DNA of 45,995 bases from Alishewanella longhuensis. GTDB taxonomy: Bacteria; Pseudomonadota; Gammaproteobacteria; Enterobacterales; Alteromonadaceae. Positions 36,650-45,919 of the stretch are shown piece after piece. Within the stretch, counting starts at the first letter, position 1. Every line of letters begins with the position of its first letter. The stretch covers positions 253,983-299,977 of the forward strand of contig NZ_BNAO01000004.1 in assembly GCF_014653435.1 (NCBI RefSeq). Reading direction: 5' to 3'. The position numbers were made by a program, and so were the translations under genes. Under the pieces are notes generated by a model. The model saw only the letters and a program-made list of their open reading frames with translations. It had not been told where the DNA came from and ran no database searches.

Positions 36650-36674
36650 ACAGCGGGAGACTAAGCCCCGCTGT
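36650..36674 (+). terminator. Hairpin between aspS and yebC
   Basis: ACAGCGGG and CCCGCTGT form a perfect 8-bp stem with a 9-nt loop, followed by a short TTTG. It may cause partial termination, lowering yebC relative to aspS. Confidence 0.5.
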
Positions 36675-36697
36675 TTGCTATCCTGCAGGAGTACCAA

Positions 36698-37441
36698 ATG
36701 GCTGGACATAGCAAATGGGCGAATATGAAGCATCGCAAAGCCCGTCAAGATGCGAAAAAAAGTAAAATTTGGACCAAAATCATTCGCGAGCTGACCGTAG
36801 CTGCGCGCAGCAGCCCCGATACCAGTGCCAATCCCAGACTACGTTTAGCGGTAGACAAAGCCCTATCTGAAAATATGACCCGCGATACCATTGATCGCGC
36901 GATAAAACGCGGTGCCGGTATGCAAGAGGGCGATAATTACGAAGAACTGGTTTACGAAGGTTATGGCCCGGGTGGTGTAGCGGTAATTGTTGAAACCATG
37001 ACGGACAATAATAAGCGCACTGTCGCCGACGTAAGGCATGCCTTTACCAAATACGGTGGTAATTTGGGTACTACAGGCTCGGTAAACTACTTATTTCACC
37101 GTAAAGGTGTACTGTTTTTTGCACCAGGCATTGATGAGGATGCGCTGCTTGATGTGGCTCTGGAAGCCGGTGCTGATGATGTACAAACTCAGCCTGATGG
37201 CAGTATTGAAGTGCTGACCAGCCCGGACGCTTATAACGAAGTCAAAGACCTGTTAGCGGCGGCGGGTTTTCAGCCTGAAAATGCCGAAATCAGCCTACTA
37301 CCTGATACACGGGCAGAGCTGGATGCGGAGAATGCAGCGAAGTTTATTAAAATGCTCGATGCGCTGGAAGACTCTGATGATGTGCAAAATGTCTATCATA
37401 ACGCCGAGATCAGTGATGCCATTATGGCTGAGCTAGATTGA
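36698..37441 (+). CDS. yebC: YebC/PmpR family translation or transcription factor
   Basis: Protein of 247 residues (E. coli YebC 246), starting with the conserved [24 protein letters not shown]1/YebC proteins have three domains; members help translation of proline-rich stretches or act as DNA-binding regulators. Ribosome site GCAGGAG precedes the ATG. Position between aspS and ruvC is conserved in gammaproteobacteria. Confidence 0.95.
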   Translation: MAGHSKWANMKHRKARQDAKKSKIWTKIIRELTVAARSSPDTSANPRLRLAVDKALSENMTRDTIDRAIKRGAGMQEGDNYEELVYEGYGPGGVAVIVETMTDNNKRTVADVRHAFTKYGGNLGTTGSVNYLFHRKGVLFFAPGIDEDALLDVALEAGADDVQTQPDGSIEVLTSPDAYNEVKDLLAAAGFQPENAEISLLPDTRAELDAENAAKFIKMLDALEDSDDVQNVYHNAEISDAIMAELD

Positions 37442-37493
37442 AAATAATGGGTATAATGGTACCTGGAATGATGCACCACTGGCCGGAGTCAAC

Positions 37494-38015
37494 TTGAATA
37501 TTATTCTCGGAATCGATCCGGGCAGTCGTCTTACCGGTTACGGTGTTATTAAACAACAGGCAGGTAAATTTGTGTACATCGCCAGTGGCTGTATCCGGCT
37601 GGGTACTGATGAGTTGCCTGAGCGCTTATTGCGTATTTTTAATGGTATCTCTGAGATTATCGCGCAAACCCAGCCCACTATTTTTGCGATTGAACAAGTA
37701 TTTATGGCCCGAAACCCAGACTCGGCATTAAAGCTGGGTCAAGCCCGTGGTGCGGCTATTGTTGCAGCCAAGCATGCCGGGCTTGAGGTGCATGAATATT
37801 CTGCCCGACAGGTAAAACAGGCGGTAGTGGGTACCGGTGCGGCCGATAAGGCGCAGGTTCAGCATATGGTTCGGCACCTACTAAAGCTGCCGGCCAACCC
37901 ACAAGCCGATGCCGCCGATGCGCTGGCGGTTGCGCTATGCCATGCTCATACCCAGCAAAGCTTAATTGCTATGGCGGGACAGGCGCGCAAAACGGTGCGT
38001 GGGCGTTTACGTTAG
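37494..38015 (+). CDS. ruvC: Holliday junction resolvase RuvC
   Basis: Endonuclease of 173 residues, same length as in E. coli, that cuts four-way DNA junctions. Catalytic carboxylates D7, E67, D139 and D142 match E. coli D7, E66, D138 and D141. The start is a TTG with GGAG five to six bases upstream. A TATAAT at 37452-37457 could be a local promoter, but without a good -35. Confidence 0.96.
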   Translation: MNIILGIDPGSRLTGYGVIKQQAGKFVYIASGCIRLGTDELPERLLRIFNGISEIIAQTQPTIFAIEQVFMARNPDSALKLGQARGAAIVAAKHAGLEVHEYSARQVKQAVVGTGAADKAQVQHMVRHLLKLPANPQADAADALAVALCHAHTQQSLIAMAGQARKTVRGRLR

Positions 38016-38152
38016 CGTGATCTCCTAACCATCTTCATGCCTATGTTAGTCTGGATGCGGATAGCCTCAGATTATGCTGCTTAAGGTATTCTGGATAAGC
38101 TATGCGGCAGGCCTTTACCGAAACCGATTTAACCTAAAGAAAAGACCACATT

Positions 38153-38773
38153 ATGATTGGATGTTTAAACGGTACTATTTTAGAAAAACAGCCGCCAGAT
38201 CTCTTGATAGAGGTTGCTGGGGTAGGTTACGAAGTACAATTACCCCTTACCAGCTTCTATGCTTTACCCGAGGTGGGTAAAACTACCATTATTTATACCC
38301 ACTTTGTGGTGCGGGAAGACGCGCAATTATTATATGGTTTTAGCAATCAAACCGAGCGCAGTCTGTTTCGGCAGCTGATTAAAGCCAACGGTGTTGGCCC
38401 TAAGTTAGCCCTGACCATTTTATCGGGGATGACCGCCCAACAATTTGTACGTTGTGTGCAGTTTGATGACATTAGTACCCTAGTAAAATTACCGGGGGTG
38501 GGTAAAAAAACCGCCGAACGGCTCGTTATCGAAATGCGTGATCGTTTAAAAGATTGGGGCGTTTCTGCAACCACAGCGGTGAGCGATAAGCTGATTCTGC
38601 AGGATGATGAAGCCTTCTTTGCGCCGCCGGCTTCCGCTGAGCAAGATGCCATCAGTGCGCTGGTAGGTCTTGGCTATTCGCGATTACAAGCAGCAAAAGC
38701 CGTTAAGCAACAATTAACACCCGGTATTAGCAGTGAGCAGTTGATTAAAGCTGCTTTAAAAAGCATGATTTAA
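38153..38773 (+). CDS. ruvA: Holliday junction branch migration protein RuvA
   Basis: Junction-binding subunit of 206 residues (E. coli 203): OB fold (1-62), two helix-hairpin-helix motifs (about 70-130, [11 protein letters not shown] and [13 protein letters not shown]) and a C-terminal domain (about 158-206) that contacts RuvB. A 137-bp gap separates it from ruvC. I looked there for a LexA box, which controls ruvAB in E. coli, and found none. Confidence 0.96.
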   Translation: MIGCLNGTILEKQPPDLLIEVAGVGYEVQLPLTSFYALPEVGKTTIIYTHFVVREDAQLLYGFSNQTERSLFRQLIKANGVGPKLALTILSGMTAQQFVRCVQFDDISTLVKLPGVGKKTAERLVIEMRDRLKDWGVSATTAVSDKLILQDDEAFFAPPASAEQDAISALVGLGYSRLQAAKAVKQQLTPGISSEQLIKAALKSMI

Positions 38774-38804
38774 CGCGCTACCTTTAAATAATGAAAGGCC
38801 ACCT

Positions 38805-39818
38805 ATGATAGAAGCAGATCGCCTGATCCAACCAAAAGCCTTAAAAGAAGATGAAGCTATTGATCGGGCCATTCGACCAAAATCGCTGGCGGATTATACT
38901 GGTCAAGTGCATGTCCGCGAACAAATGGCCATTTTTATTGAAGCTGCCCGTGGTCGTGGCGAACCTTTAGATCACTTACTGATTTTCGGCCCACCCGGCT
39001 TGGGTAAAACCACCTTAGCGATGATAGTTGCTAATGAGATGGGGGTGAATATTAAAACGACCTCTGGCCCAGTGTTAGAAAAAGCCGGCGATCTGGCGGC
39101 GCTGTTAACTAATCTTGAAGAAAATGACGTGCTTTTTATTGACGAAATTCACCGTCTAAGCCCAGTGGTAGAAGAAATACTTTATCCGGCAATGGAAGAC
39201 TATCAGTTAGATTTAATGATTGGCGAGGGGCCTGCCGCGCGTTCTATCAAACTTGATTTGCCACCTTTTACTCTAGTGGGGGCCACTACTCGAGCTGGTG
39301 CGTTAACTTCACCGCTTAGAGATCGCTTTGGCATAGTACAGCGTTTAGAATTTTATAAAGTAGAGGAGCTGAGCCAAATTATTCAACGCTCGGCCCATTT
39401 TTTAAATATGCAGTTGGATGCAGAGGGGGCTACAGAAATCGCTCGTCGCTCTCGTGGCACTCCTCGAATTGCTAATCGCTTATTACGCCGGGTACGTGAC
39501 TTTGCACAGGTAAAGGCCAATGGTCAGGTGACGGTTGATGTCGCCGCGGCGGCACTGAAAATGGTTGATGTAGATGCTCAGGGCTTTGACTATATGGATC
39601 GGAAGCTACTAGATGCCATTATTGATAAATTTATGGGCGGTCCGGTAGGTTTAGATAACCTTGCGGCTGCTATTGGTGAGGAGAAAGAAACCATTGAAGA
39701 TGTAATAGAGCCATTTTTAATTCAACAAGGCTTTATTCAGCGCACACCCAGAGGCCGTATTGCTACCCCCAGGGCCTATCAGCATCTAGGATTTGATTTG
39801 CCTGACTCGACAAATTAG
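38805..39818 (+). CDS. ruvB: Holliday junction branch migration ATPase RuvB
   Basis: Hexameric AAA+ motor of 337 residues (E. coli 336). Walker A GPPGLGKT (62-69), Walker B DEIH (113-116), sensor and arginine-finger region [12 protein letters not shown], and a C-terminal winged helix. AAAGG site before the ATG, 31 bases after ruvA. No terminator is visible directly after it on this strand. Confidence 0.97.
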   Translation: MIEADRLIQPKALKEDEAIDRAIRPKSLADYTGQVHVREQMAIFIEAARGRGEPLDHLLIFGPPGLGKTTLAMIVANEMGVNIKTTSGPVLEKAGDLAALLTNLEENDVLFIDEIHRLSPVVEEILYPAMEDYQLDLMIGEGPAARSIKLDLPPFTLVGATTRAGALTSPLRDRFGIVQRLEFYKVEELSQIIQRSAHFLNMQLDAEGATEIARRSRGTPRIANRLLRRVRDFAQVKANGQVTVDVAAAALKMVDVDAQGFDYMDRKLLDAIIDKFMGGPVGLDNLAAAIGEEKETIEDVIEPFLIQQGFIQRTPRGRIATPRAYQHLGFDLPDSTN

Positions 39819-39953
39819 CCAAACGAATTCTAAGTAGAGTCAGCGCTTTATCAGTATATTTTTACAGAAGGTGTCGCTATTAGCACTGCTCGAATCAGTA
39901 AGAGGCTAAGCGTTATAAAGTGCCTGATAAGATATGTTTGCTGATTTATACGC

Positions 39954-39981
39954 AAAAAAAAAGCCCGCTCAGGAAGCGGGC
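39954..39981 (-). terminator. Intrinsic terminator of the small RNA
   Basis: On the minus strand GCCCGCT pairs with AGCGGGC over a 5-nt loop, followed by nine T. The nearest annotated minus-strand gene upstream is many kilobases away, so this terminator belongs to a local transcript. Confidence 0.9.
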
Positions 39982-40138
39982 AAGCAACAAGTTGAAGGAG
40001 TGCTTCAATAAATCCAGGGAACATGCTTGGAGCAAACAACAAAACCTCTCTCACAAAGTCTCATCGTTAAGTGACCTGTACTAAACAACTAAAAATCGCT
40101 ACCACTTTTTTAGCTGTCTTTGCGCTAGCTCAGAACAC
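39954..40138 (-). ncRNA. Candidate small RNA of about 185 nt
   Basis: Minus-strand transcript defined by a promoter at 40150-40173 and a textbook terminator at its end. Three hairpins are visible: an 11-bp stem with one G-U pair (40085-40095 with 40107-40117, 11-nt loop), a small TTGAAG-CTTCAA stem (39992-39997 with 40003-40008) whose 5-nt loop is CACTC, and the terminator. The second hairpin carries CACTCCTT, which could pair with ribosome binding sites. A 19-codon frame (ATG near 40062) has no good ribosome site. It matches no Rfam family I can recall; it is not 6S or Spot 42. Confidence 0.65.
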
Positions 40139-40144
40139 AAGCGT

Positions 40145-40173
40145 ATGATAAAGATTTGGAGCTTTTACTTCAA
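40145..40173 (-). promoter_or_regulatory. Promoter of the small RNA
   Basis: Minus strand: -35 TTGAAG, 17-bp spacer, -10 TATCAT (5 of 6, plus-strand bases 40145-40150). Start of transcription near 40138. Confidence 0.55.
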
Positions 40174-40191
40174 ACGAGAAAAAACACGGTT

Positions 40192-40221
40192 TTGACATAA
40201 AAAAAACTAATGCCTTATAGC
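40192..40221 (+). promoter_or_regulatory. Candidate sigma-70 promoter upstream of ybgC
   Basis: Perfect -35 TTGACA (40192-40197), 18-bp spacer, -10 TATAGC (4 of 6). It would give a leader of about 320 nt before ybgC. Confidence 0.45.
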
Positions 40222-40398
40222 GAAGGCGTAAGAAGTGATGTGCTAAAAACTATTACATTACCCCTTTAATTATAAAGTGTTCATGCTCTGTTCAGCTAAA
40301 AGTATCATCATAAACCCAGATTACTTTTTTACTTTATAACCCGTATCGTTGCTTAACGCTTTTTAATGCAATTTTAACTTATCTAGGGCTTCTAAAAT

Positions 40399-40426
40399 GG
40401 AACTTAACTCTAGATAATGGGTCCAT
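40399..40426 (+). promoter_or_regulatory. Candidate sigma-E promoter of the tol-pal operon
   Basis: GGAACTT (perfect -35 of the envelope stress sigma factor) is followed after exactly 15 bases by GTCCAT, 4 of 6 against the -10 GTCTAA. The predicted start lies about 115 bases before ybgC. Fits an envelope operon but rests on motif match alone. Confidence 0.4.
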
Positions 40427-40549
40427 AGAATGTTTTGAAAAAAAACAAGTAGTCAGTGCGAAAAAATATAGTTGCCAAATTAGCGTGTAGGCAATTGAGT
40501 TCCTGCTCTGGCTTAATTATCATACAGGCGCGAAAGAATACGGATCCAG

Positions 40550-40960
40550 ATGCAGCGAAACAACTTCTCTTGGCCAGTGCGGGTGTATTATGAAGATACC
40601 GATGCTGGCGGCATTGTTTACTATGCAAATTACCTGAAATACTTCGAACGAGCGCGCACCGAATGGTTGCGTGCCCTTGGAGTTGAGCAGGATATCTGGC
40701 TGCGGCAGCACGTCGCTTTTGTGGTGACAGACGTTCAAATGCAGAATAAACGTCCAGCAAAGTTCAATGAACAGTTGACCGTGTGCAGTGAAATCAGTAG
40801 TTTAAAACGTGCGAGTTTGATTTTTAAGCAAGAAATTTATAACGCGCCACAGCAATTAATATGTAGTGCCGAGATCAAAGTGGCTTGTGTGGATCCCGTG
40901 CAGTTAAAAGCCCGGTCGATACCGGCAGAAATTATAGAGGTGTTAACGCGTGTCAGGTGA
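40550..40960 (+). CDS. ybgC: Acyl-CoA thioesterase YbgC (Tol-Pal associated)
   Basis: Hotdog-fold thioesterase of 136 residues. The motif [20 protein letters not shown] carries the catalytic Asp (D18). In E. coli the enzyme hydrolyses short acyl-CoAs and is linked to phospholipid metabolism and the Tol system. First gene of ybgC-tolQRAB-pal-cpoB; its end overlaps tolQ by 11 bases. The ribosome site is weak. Confidence 0.95.
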   Translation: MQRNNFSWPVRVYYEDTDAGGIVYYANYLKYFERARTEWLRALGVEQDIWLRQHVAFVVTDVQMQNKRPAKFNEQLTVCSEISSLKRASLIFKQEIYNAPQQLICSAEIKVACVDPVQLKARSIPAEIIEVLTRVR

Positions 40961-41633
40961 AATTTCGATTCTGCATTTATTACTGGAAGCCAGCATAGTT
41001 GTTCAGGCAGTGATGTTGATCCTGGTAGGGATGTCTATTACCTCTTGGGCCATGATCTTCAAGCGCAAGAAAATTTTAAAAGAAGCGCTGGATGATGCCA
41101 AAAAATTTGAAGACAGGTTCTGGTCGGGTATCGATTTATCGAAATTATATGCTGAAGTGAGTGCGCGGCAACATGCCAACGGTATGGAGGCCTTGTTCAA
41201 AGCGGGTTTTAAAGAATTTGCCAGAATGCATAAAACCAGCCGCCAGTCGGCAGCGGTAATGGACGGCACACATAGGGCGATGCGAGTTGGCTTGTCGCGT
41301 GAAGTTGAACGTTTGGAATCTGATCTGCCTTTTTTAGCTACAGTAGGCTCTATTAGCCCTTATATCGGTTTGTTTGGTACCGTTTGGGGCATTATGAATT
41401 CTTTTATTGCGCTGGGTGCTGTGCAGCAAGCGACCTTAGCAATGGTTGCCCCAGGTATTGCAGAAGCCCTGATTGCAACAGCAATCGGTTTATTTGCTGC
41501 TATTCCGGCAGTAATTGCTTATAACAAGTTTTCTACTCAGGTAGAGCAGTTGGAAAATAGCTATGTAAATTTTGTGGAAGAATTTGCCAATATTTTACAC
41601 CGCCAGGCAGTAACGAGCGGAGAGCAAGGCTAA
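40950..41633 (+). CDS. tolQ: Tol-Pal proton channel subunit TolQ
   Basis: Inner membrane protein of 227 residues, ExbB/MotA family, with three membrane helices (about 12-36, 130-155 and 165-195). With TolR it uses the proton motive force to drive outer membrane constriction at division. Starts at a GTG inside the ybgC end, with GAGG nine bases upstream. The stop overlaps the tolR start by one base (TAATG). Confidence 0.96.
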   Translation: MSGEISILHLLLEASIVVQAVMLILVGMSITSWAMIFKRKKILKEALDDAKKFEDRFWSGIDLSKLYAEVSARQHANGMEALFKAGFKEFARMHKTSRQSAAVMDGTHRAMRVGLSREVERLESDLPFLATVGSISPYIGLFGTVWGIMNSFIALGAVQQATLAMVAPGIAEALIATAIGLFAAIPAVIAYNKFSTQVEQLENSYVNFVEEFANILHRQAVTSGEQG

Positions 41634-42061
41634 TGAGTTACACCCGTAAAAAGCGCCGCCCAGTAGCGGAAATTAACGTAGTGCCCTACATCGATGTTAT
41701 GCTAGTGCTATTGGTGATTTTTATGGTGACGACCCCTATCATTACGCAGGGGGTAAAAGTTGAGCTACCTAAGTCGGCAGCGGAGCCGTTGGAACAATTG
41801 AAAGATGGTAAAACACCGCTTGTGGCAACAGTAGACGAAGACGGTTTGTATTATTTTGAAAAAGACGGCAAAAATCAGGGGCCTTTTACTGCAACGCAGT
41901 TAACGGTTGAGGTTGCAAGCTGGCTTAGTATTGAACCCGGTACTCAGGTAATAGTAAAGGGTGATGGACGAGTGGATTACAACTCGATAATTCGACTTAT
42001 TAATGTATTGAAAAATGCTGGAGCACCCGCTGTAGGGTTGATGACTGATAATGAAGTCTGA
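41633..42061 (+). CDS. tolR: Tol-Pal subunit TolR
   Basis: Protein of 142 residues, ExbD family. One membrane helix (about 17-36) carries the proton-binding Asp D21 in VVPYIDVMLVLL (E. coli D23), followed by a periplasmic domain. Overlaps tolQ by one base and tolA by 11 bases. Confidence 0.96.
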   Translation: MSYTRKKRRPVAEINVVPYIDVMLVLLVIFMVTTPIITQGVKVELPKSAAEPLEQLKDGKTPLVATVDEDGLYYFEKDGKNQGPFTATQLTVEVASWLSIEPGTQVIVKGDGRVDYNSIIRLINVLKNAGAPAVGLMTDNEV

Positions 42062-43019
42062 TGCTGTACAAAAATGGTGGCAAACACCATTGACTAAGTC
42101 AGTGGGCTTGCATCTAAGCTTAGTGTTGATTTTATTTATTAGTAGCTTGAGTTTTTGGCCCAAGCCAACGCAAATTGTTATATCTGGTGAAGCTGGTAGC
42201 AGTGCTGCCAGCGCGCCGCCGCCTCCGCCTGCTCCAGTTGAAGCAGTGGCCATTGACAAACAGGTATTGGAGCAACGGGTTGCTGAAATCAAAAAACAGC
42301 AAGACGATGCGCGCAAGGCAGAAGAGCAACGTATCCGCGACTTGGAACGCCGGGCACAACAAGCAGAACGTTCGCGTGCTGCAGAAGAAGCCAGGTTAAA
42401 GCGGGTAGCAGAAGAAAAGCGTAAAGCCGATGAAGCCGCACAGGCATCACGTCGCGCCGCAGCAGAAGCCAAGCAGCAGCAAGAAACTGAAGCGGCAAAA
42501 GCTAAGGCTGCAGAACAACAACGTATTGCTCGCGAGCAAGAGCGGAAAAAAGCAGAAGAAGCGGCTAAAGCGGCTGAGGCTAAGCGTAAGGCAGAGCAGG
42601 AAGCACTAGCAAAAGCGCAGGCAGAAAGAGAGCGTAAAGCGCGCGAAGATCGCGAGCGGGCTGAGCAAGAACGCATGATGCAAGAGCAAATGTCGGCAGA
42701 GGCTGAAGCGCGGCGTCGTGCCAGAGCGCAGCAGGCTGTAACCGAAGTGCAACGTTACACTGCAATGATAAGCGATGCGATAGATCGGAATTTAATTAAA
42801 GATGAATCGACCATGCGCGGGCGTACCTGCCGGGTCAATATCAGGCTGGCAACCAATGGTTTTGTAACCAGTGTCAATGTGATAAGCGGCGAGCGGGTTG
42901 TTTGTGATGCGGCTGTGCGGGCAGTTAACCGTGCCGGTACTTTGCCAATGTCACCCGATCCGGATGTGTATAACCAACTCAAAGATATAACGTTAACGGT
43001 GGCACCAGAATTTAGATGA
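42051..43019 (+). CDS. tolA: Tol-Pal bridge protein TolA
   Basis: Protein of 322 residues spanning the periplasm. Membrane anchor (about 18-36), a proline run (about 53-60), a long helical domain rich in Ala, Glu, Lys and Arg (about 65-225), and a C-terminal domain (about 230-322) with the conserved cysteine pair (GRTCRVN and RVVCDAA). It connects TolQR to TolB and Pal. The helical domain produces long spurious frames on the opposite strand. Confidence 0.95.
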   Translation: MKSDAVQKWWQTPLTKSVGLHLSLVLILFISSLSFWPKPTQIVISGEAGSSAASAPPPPPAPVEAVAIDKQVLEQRVAEIKKQQDDARKAEEQRIRDLERRAQQAERSRAAEEARLKRVAEEKRKADEAAQASRRAAAEAKQQQETEAAKAKAAEQQRIAREQERKKAEEAAKAAEAKRKAEQEALAKAQAERERKAREDRERAEQERMMQEQMSAEAEARRRARAQQAVTEVQRYTAMISDAIDRNLIKDESTMRGRTCRVNIRLATNGFVTSVNVISGERVVCDAAVRAVNRAGTLPMSPDPDVYNQLKDITLTVAPEFR

Positions 43020-44365
43020 TGACTAAAATATTACGTACAGTGTTTTGCAGCTTTTTGCTGTTGCTAGGTGTGCAAGCGCATGCCTCCTTAGAAATTATTA
43101 TTACCGGTGGCGTTGATTCAGCGCGGCCCGTTGCAGTGTTACCTTTTACCTTTAAAGGTACTACATTGCCTAAAGAAAATATCGCCGAGGTGGTAGCTGC
43201 TGATTTGATGCGTAGCGGTAAGTTTAATCCTATTCCTTTTATTAAAATGCCGCAGCGGCCAGCTAAGTCGTCAGAGATTAATTTTAGCGCCTGGGCGAAA
43301 GAGGGTGTTGAAGCTATTGTTATGGGCGAAGTCACTGAAGTGGGTATTGACCGCTACGAAGTGGTGTTCGAGCTTATTGATGTGCTCAAAGGTAATACTG
43401 GTGCCAGTAGCCGGATGCTAAATCAGGGGCAATTGTCTACTACGGCACATTATATGTTGGACAGCCGCAGTACCACTATTAACGGTAGCCAGTTCCGCCA
43501 GTATGCGCATCGCATCAGCGACATTGTATATGAAAAACTAACCGGTGAACGTGGGGCTTTTTTAACAAAGATCGCCTATGTATTAGTACGTCCGAATGCT
43601 GAATTTCCATATCAGCTCGTTGTAGCGGATTATGACGGCTATAATGAGCAGGTATTGTTACGCTCAAAAGAACCATTAATGTCGCCAAACTGGTCGCCAG
43701 ACGGCACTAAGTTAGCTTATGTAACTTTTGAAAAGCGCCAGGCGCAGATTTACATTCAGGACATTTATACTGGCCGCCGAACTATTTTAACGTCGTTCCC
43801 TGGCATTAATAGTGCGCCAACATGGTCACCAGACGGTCGAAAAATAGCAATGGTGTTATCTAAAGATGGCAACGCTGAGATTTACGTGATGGATGTTGCC
43901 ACTAAAGCTTTAACCCGAGTGACTAACCATCGCGCTATTGACACCGAACCAAGTTGGTCACCGGATGGTAAAGAAATCGTATTTAGTTCTGAGCGCGGTG
44001 GTAACCCGCAACTTTACACTGTAAATTTAGCCACAGGCGATACACGGCGTTTAACTTTTGAAGGCGAGATGAACCTGGCTGGTACCTTTACGCCTGATGG
44101 TCAGTCGGTGGTGATGGTTAATCGCACTGGTGGGCGTTATCAGTTAGCTCGTATGGATAGACAAAGCCGTTTTATGCAAGTGCTGACTGCCACTAATCTG
44201 GATGAGTCACCGAGCATTGCGCCAAATGGTTCTATGATTATATACAGCACTATGCATGGTCGTTCGCAGGTGTTGGCACTGGTTTCTATGGATGGGCGTT
44301 TTAAAGCAAGACTACCGGCGGCTGATGGACAGGTGAAATCGCCGGCGTGGTCACCTTTTTTATAA
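43016..44365 (+). CDS. tolB: Tol-Pal periplasmic propeller TolB
   Basis: Periplasmic protein of 449 residues (E. coli 430) with a signal peptide ending near HAS, a TolB N-terminal domain (about 25-165) and a six-bladed propeller (about 190-449) with repeated WSPDG motifs. Binds Pal and TolA. ATG at 43016 overlaps the tolA stop (ATGA); a second ATG follows at 43019. Confidence 0.96.
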   Translation: MMTKILRTVFCSFLLLLGVQAHASLEIIITGGVDSARPVAVLPFTFKGTTLPKENIAEVVAADLMRSGKFNPIPFIKMPQRPAKSSEINFSAWAKEGVEAIVMGEVTEVGIDRYEVVFELIDVLKGNTGASSRMLNQGQLSTTAHYMLDSRSTTINGSQFRQYAHRISDIVYEKLTGERGAFLTKIAYVLVRPNAEFPYQLVVADYDGYNEQVLLRSKEPLMSPNWSPDGTKLAYVTFEKRQAQIYIQDIYTGRRTILTSFPGINSAPTWSPDGRKIAMVLSKDGNAEIYVMDVATKALTRVTNHRAIDTEPSWSPDGKEIVFSSERGGNPQLYTVNLATGDTRRLTFEGEMNLAGTFTPDGQSVVMVNRTGGRYQLARMDRQSRFMQVLTATNLDESPSIAPNGSMIIYSTMHGRSQVLALVSMDGRFKARLPAADGQVKSPAWSPFL

Positions 44366-44370
44366 AACAA

Positions 44371-44390
44371 AAACTTGGTAAAACTTGGTA
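44371..44390 (+). repeat. 10-bp tandem duplication, tolB-pal spacer
   Basis: AAACTTGGTA occurs twice in direct succession between tolB and pal, just upstream of the pal ribosome site (AAGGA). Probably a chance slippage duplication. Confidence 0.7.
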
Positions 44391-44411
44391 AATTAATCTA
44401 AGGACAATATT

Positions 44412-44930
44412 ATGAACTTAAACAAAGTATTAAAGGGCTTGTTAATTGCAGTTCCAGTTTTAACACTGGCTGCATGTAGCTCAAAATCATCAACGGGTGC
44501 TGGCGATGCTGATAGTTCAGCAACTACGCAAACTGTGCAGGTAGAGCGTGTTGATCCAGCGGCTACTGCTGCTGAGCAAATGCGTCAGAAAATGGAAGCG
44601 TTACGTCGTGAAAACACCGTATACTTCGATTTTGACCGTGCTACTATCCGTCCAGAATTTGCTGAAGTGTTACAAGCACATGGCGAGTTCCTGCGCGCTA
44701 ACCCAAGCGTACGTGTGACTGTTGAAGGTCATACTGACGAACGTGGTACGCCAGAGTACAACATCGCCCTGGGCGAGCGTCGTGCGCTGTCTGTTGTTCA
44801 GTATTTACAAAACCTGGGCGTAAGCGCTGGTCAAATCTCTACTGTTAGCTACGGTGAAGAGAAGCCTGCAGTTCGTGAAACAAACGAAGCTGCTTATGCT
44901 AAAAACCGTCGCGCGGTATTGGTATATTAA
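44412..44930 (+). CDS. pal: Peptidoglycan-associated lipoprotein Pal
   Basis: Outer membrane lipoprotein of 172 residues. The lipobox LAAC places the lipidated cysteine at C22; the OmpA-like peptidoglycan-binding domain covers about 62-172, with [14 protein letters not shown] at its start, [20 protein letters not shown] and a final KNRRAVLVY. It tethers the outer membrane to peptidoglycan and is moved by TolA/TolB. AAGGA ribosome site before the ATG. Confidence 0.97.
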   Translation: MNLNKVLKGLLIAVPVLTLAACSSKSSTGAGDADSSATTQTVQVERVDPAATAAEQMRQKMEALRRENTVYFDFDRATIRPEFAEVLQAHGEFLRANPSVRVTVEGHTDERGTPEYNIALGERRALSVVQYLQNLGVSAGQISTVSYGEEKPAVRETNEAAYAKNRRAVLVY

Positions 44931-44958
44931 TTAAATAAAGGTACGAGTGAGGATGACA

Positions 44959-45747
44959 GTGAAAAAACCTCTGCTTATAGCAATGTCCTTAGTCAGTGTT
45001 GGCGTCTGGGCAAATCCGGCGCCAGTTACTGAGATAGGCAGAAGCGGCAGAACGGCTTCATCCGCTACTACGCCTGCTGCAGGTACGATGGAACAACGAC
45101 TTGCAGCATTGGAGCGGGTAGTTGAAGCCCGGGCTGAAGGCCAGGTTCGAATGCAACAACAGTTGCAAATTCTGTTGGATGAAGTCAGTGAGTTGCGTGG
45201 TGTCACTGAAACTCATTCGTATCAGCTGGATGAAATTGTTCAGCGTCAACGCGATATTTACCAGGAAATAGATCGGCGGGTTAGCGCTGTACAGGGAACT
45301 GCTTCAACGGCAGCGCCCAGTGCCGCGCAACCAGCAACAAGTGGTCCGGCGGTCATGGTTTCAGGGAATATTTCTGAAACCGACGCCTACGACAAAGCGG
45401 TAAACATGGTGCTAAAAGATCGGCGTTATGATGCTGCTATTCCTGAATTTGAGACTTTTTTGCGTACTTATCCGAATTCAGTTTATGCGCCAAACGCGCA
45501 TTATTGGCTAGGGCAGTTGTTATTTAATAATAGCGAGCTAGCTAAGGCAAAAACCCAGTTTGAGCGAGTGGTTAATAACTTTGCCGATTCGAACAAAGTG
45601 GCAGATGCACTGTTAAAGCTCGGTCAGATAGCAGAACGCGAAAATGACAAGGCAACAGCCGTCACGCATTATCGAAAACTGACATCTGCTCACGGCAGCA
45701 CTACAGCTGCCAGATTGGCAAAGGAACGCCTTGAGGCGCTTAAATGA
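44959..45747 (+). CDS. cpoB: Cell division coordinator CpoB
   Basis: Periplasmic protein of about 262 residues, formerly YbgF, which links Tol-Pal constriction to peptidoglycan synthesis by PBP1B. Signal peptide (KKPLLIAMSLVSVGVWA), an N-terminal trimeric coiled coil (about 40-105) and TPR repeats (about 135-262). Start choice: GTG at 44959 has GAGG six bases upstream; an ATG at 44953 and a GTG at 44947 are in frame but poorly spaced from that site. Confidence 0.93.
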   Translation: MKKPLLIAMSLVSVGVWANPAPVTEIGRSGRTASSATTPAAGTMEQRLAALERVVEARAEGQVRMQQQLQILLDEVSELRGVTETHSYQLDEIVQRQRDIYQEIDRRVSAVQGTASTAAPSAAQPATSGPAVMVSGNISETDAYDKAVNMVLKDRRYDAAIPEFETFLRTYPNSVYAPNAHYWLGQLLFNNSELAKAKTQFERVVNNFADSNKVADALLKLGQIAERENDKATAVTHYRKLTSAHGSTTAARLAKERLEALK

Positions 45748-45749
45748 TC

Positions 45750-45775
45750 AACCCGGCCCTGTGCCGGGTTTTTTC
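45750..45775 (+). terminator. Terminator of the tol-pal operon
   Basis: AACCCGGC pairs with GCCGGGTT over a 5-nt loop, followed by TTTTC and TTT, two bases after the cpoB stop. Confidence 0.9.
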
Positions 45776-45876
45776 TTTACTGTTTAACCATTGCACAAAT
45801 AACGCTTAGAACGGCAGCGCTTCGCTGGCATTTTAAGCAGTTAGCGTCATCCTAAGCAAAAAATCACAGTTTTTGG

Positions 45877-45904
45877 TTGCAGAAATTCCGTAAATCAGTA
45901 AGAT
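45877..45904 (+). promoter_or_regulatory. tRNA promoter
   Basis: -35 TTGCAG (45877-45882), 16-bp spacer, -10 TAAGAT (45899-45904), followed by a GC-rich discriminator (GCGTCCGCGG), as expected for a stable RNA promoter under stringent control. Confidence 0.6.
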
Positions 45905-45919
45905 ATGCGTCCGCGGTTA

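Larger units (their letters stand above)
39819..40549. other. AT-rich intergenic region, ruvB to ybgC
   Basis: No protein gene is credible in these 731 bases. The left half carries a minus-strand small RNA candidate (39954-40150 including promoter). The right half, rich in A and T runs, holds two plus-strand promoter candidates for the ybgC-tol-pal operon (40192-40221 and 40399-40426). A 6-bp imperfect dyad, ATCTAGGG...CTCTAGAT, spans about 40381-40416. Confidence 0.7.

Noticed and set aside
38016..38152. LexA box expected before ruvA
   Set aside because: No CTG-N10-CAG match; the CTG and CAG pairs present are 14 bases apart. The 68-codon frame here is also not credible.
39851..40054. 67-codon minus-strand frame in the ruvB-ybgC gap
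   Set aside because: It runs straight through a strong terminator with nine T, so it is better explained by the small RNA.
41900..42676. 258-codon minus-strand frame opposite tolR/tolA
   Set aside because: Low-complexity Ser/Ala/Cys translation produced by the repetitive TolA helical domain on the other strand; no ribosome site.
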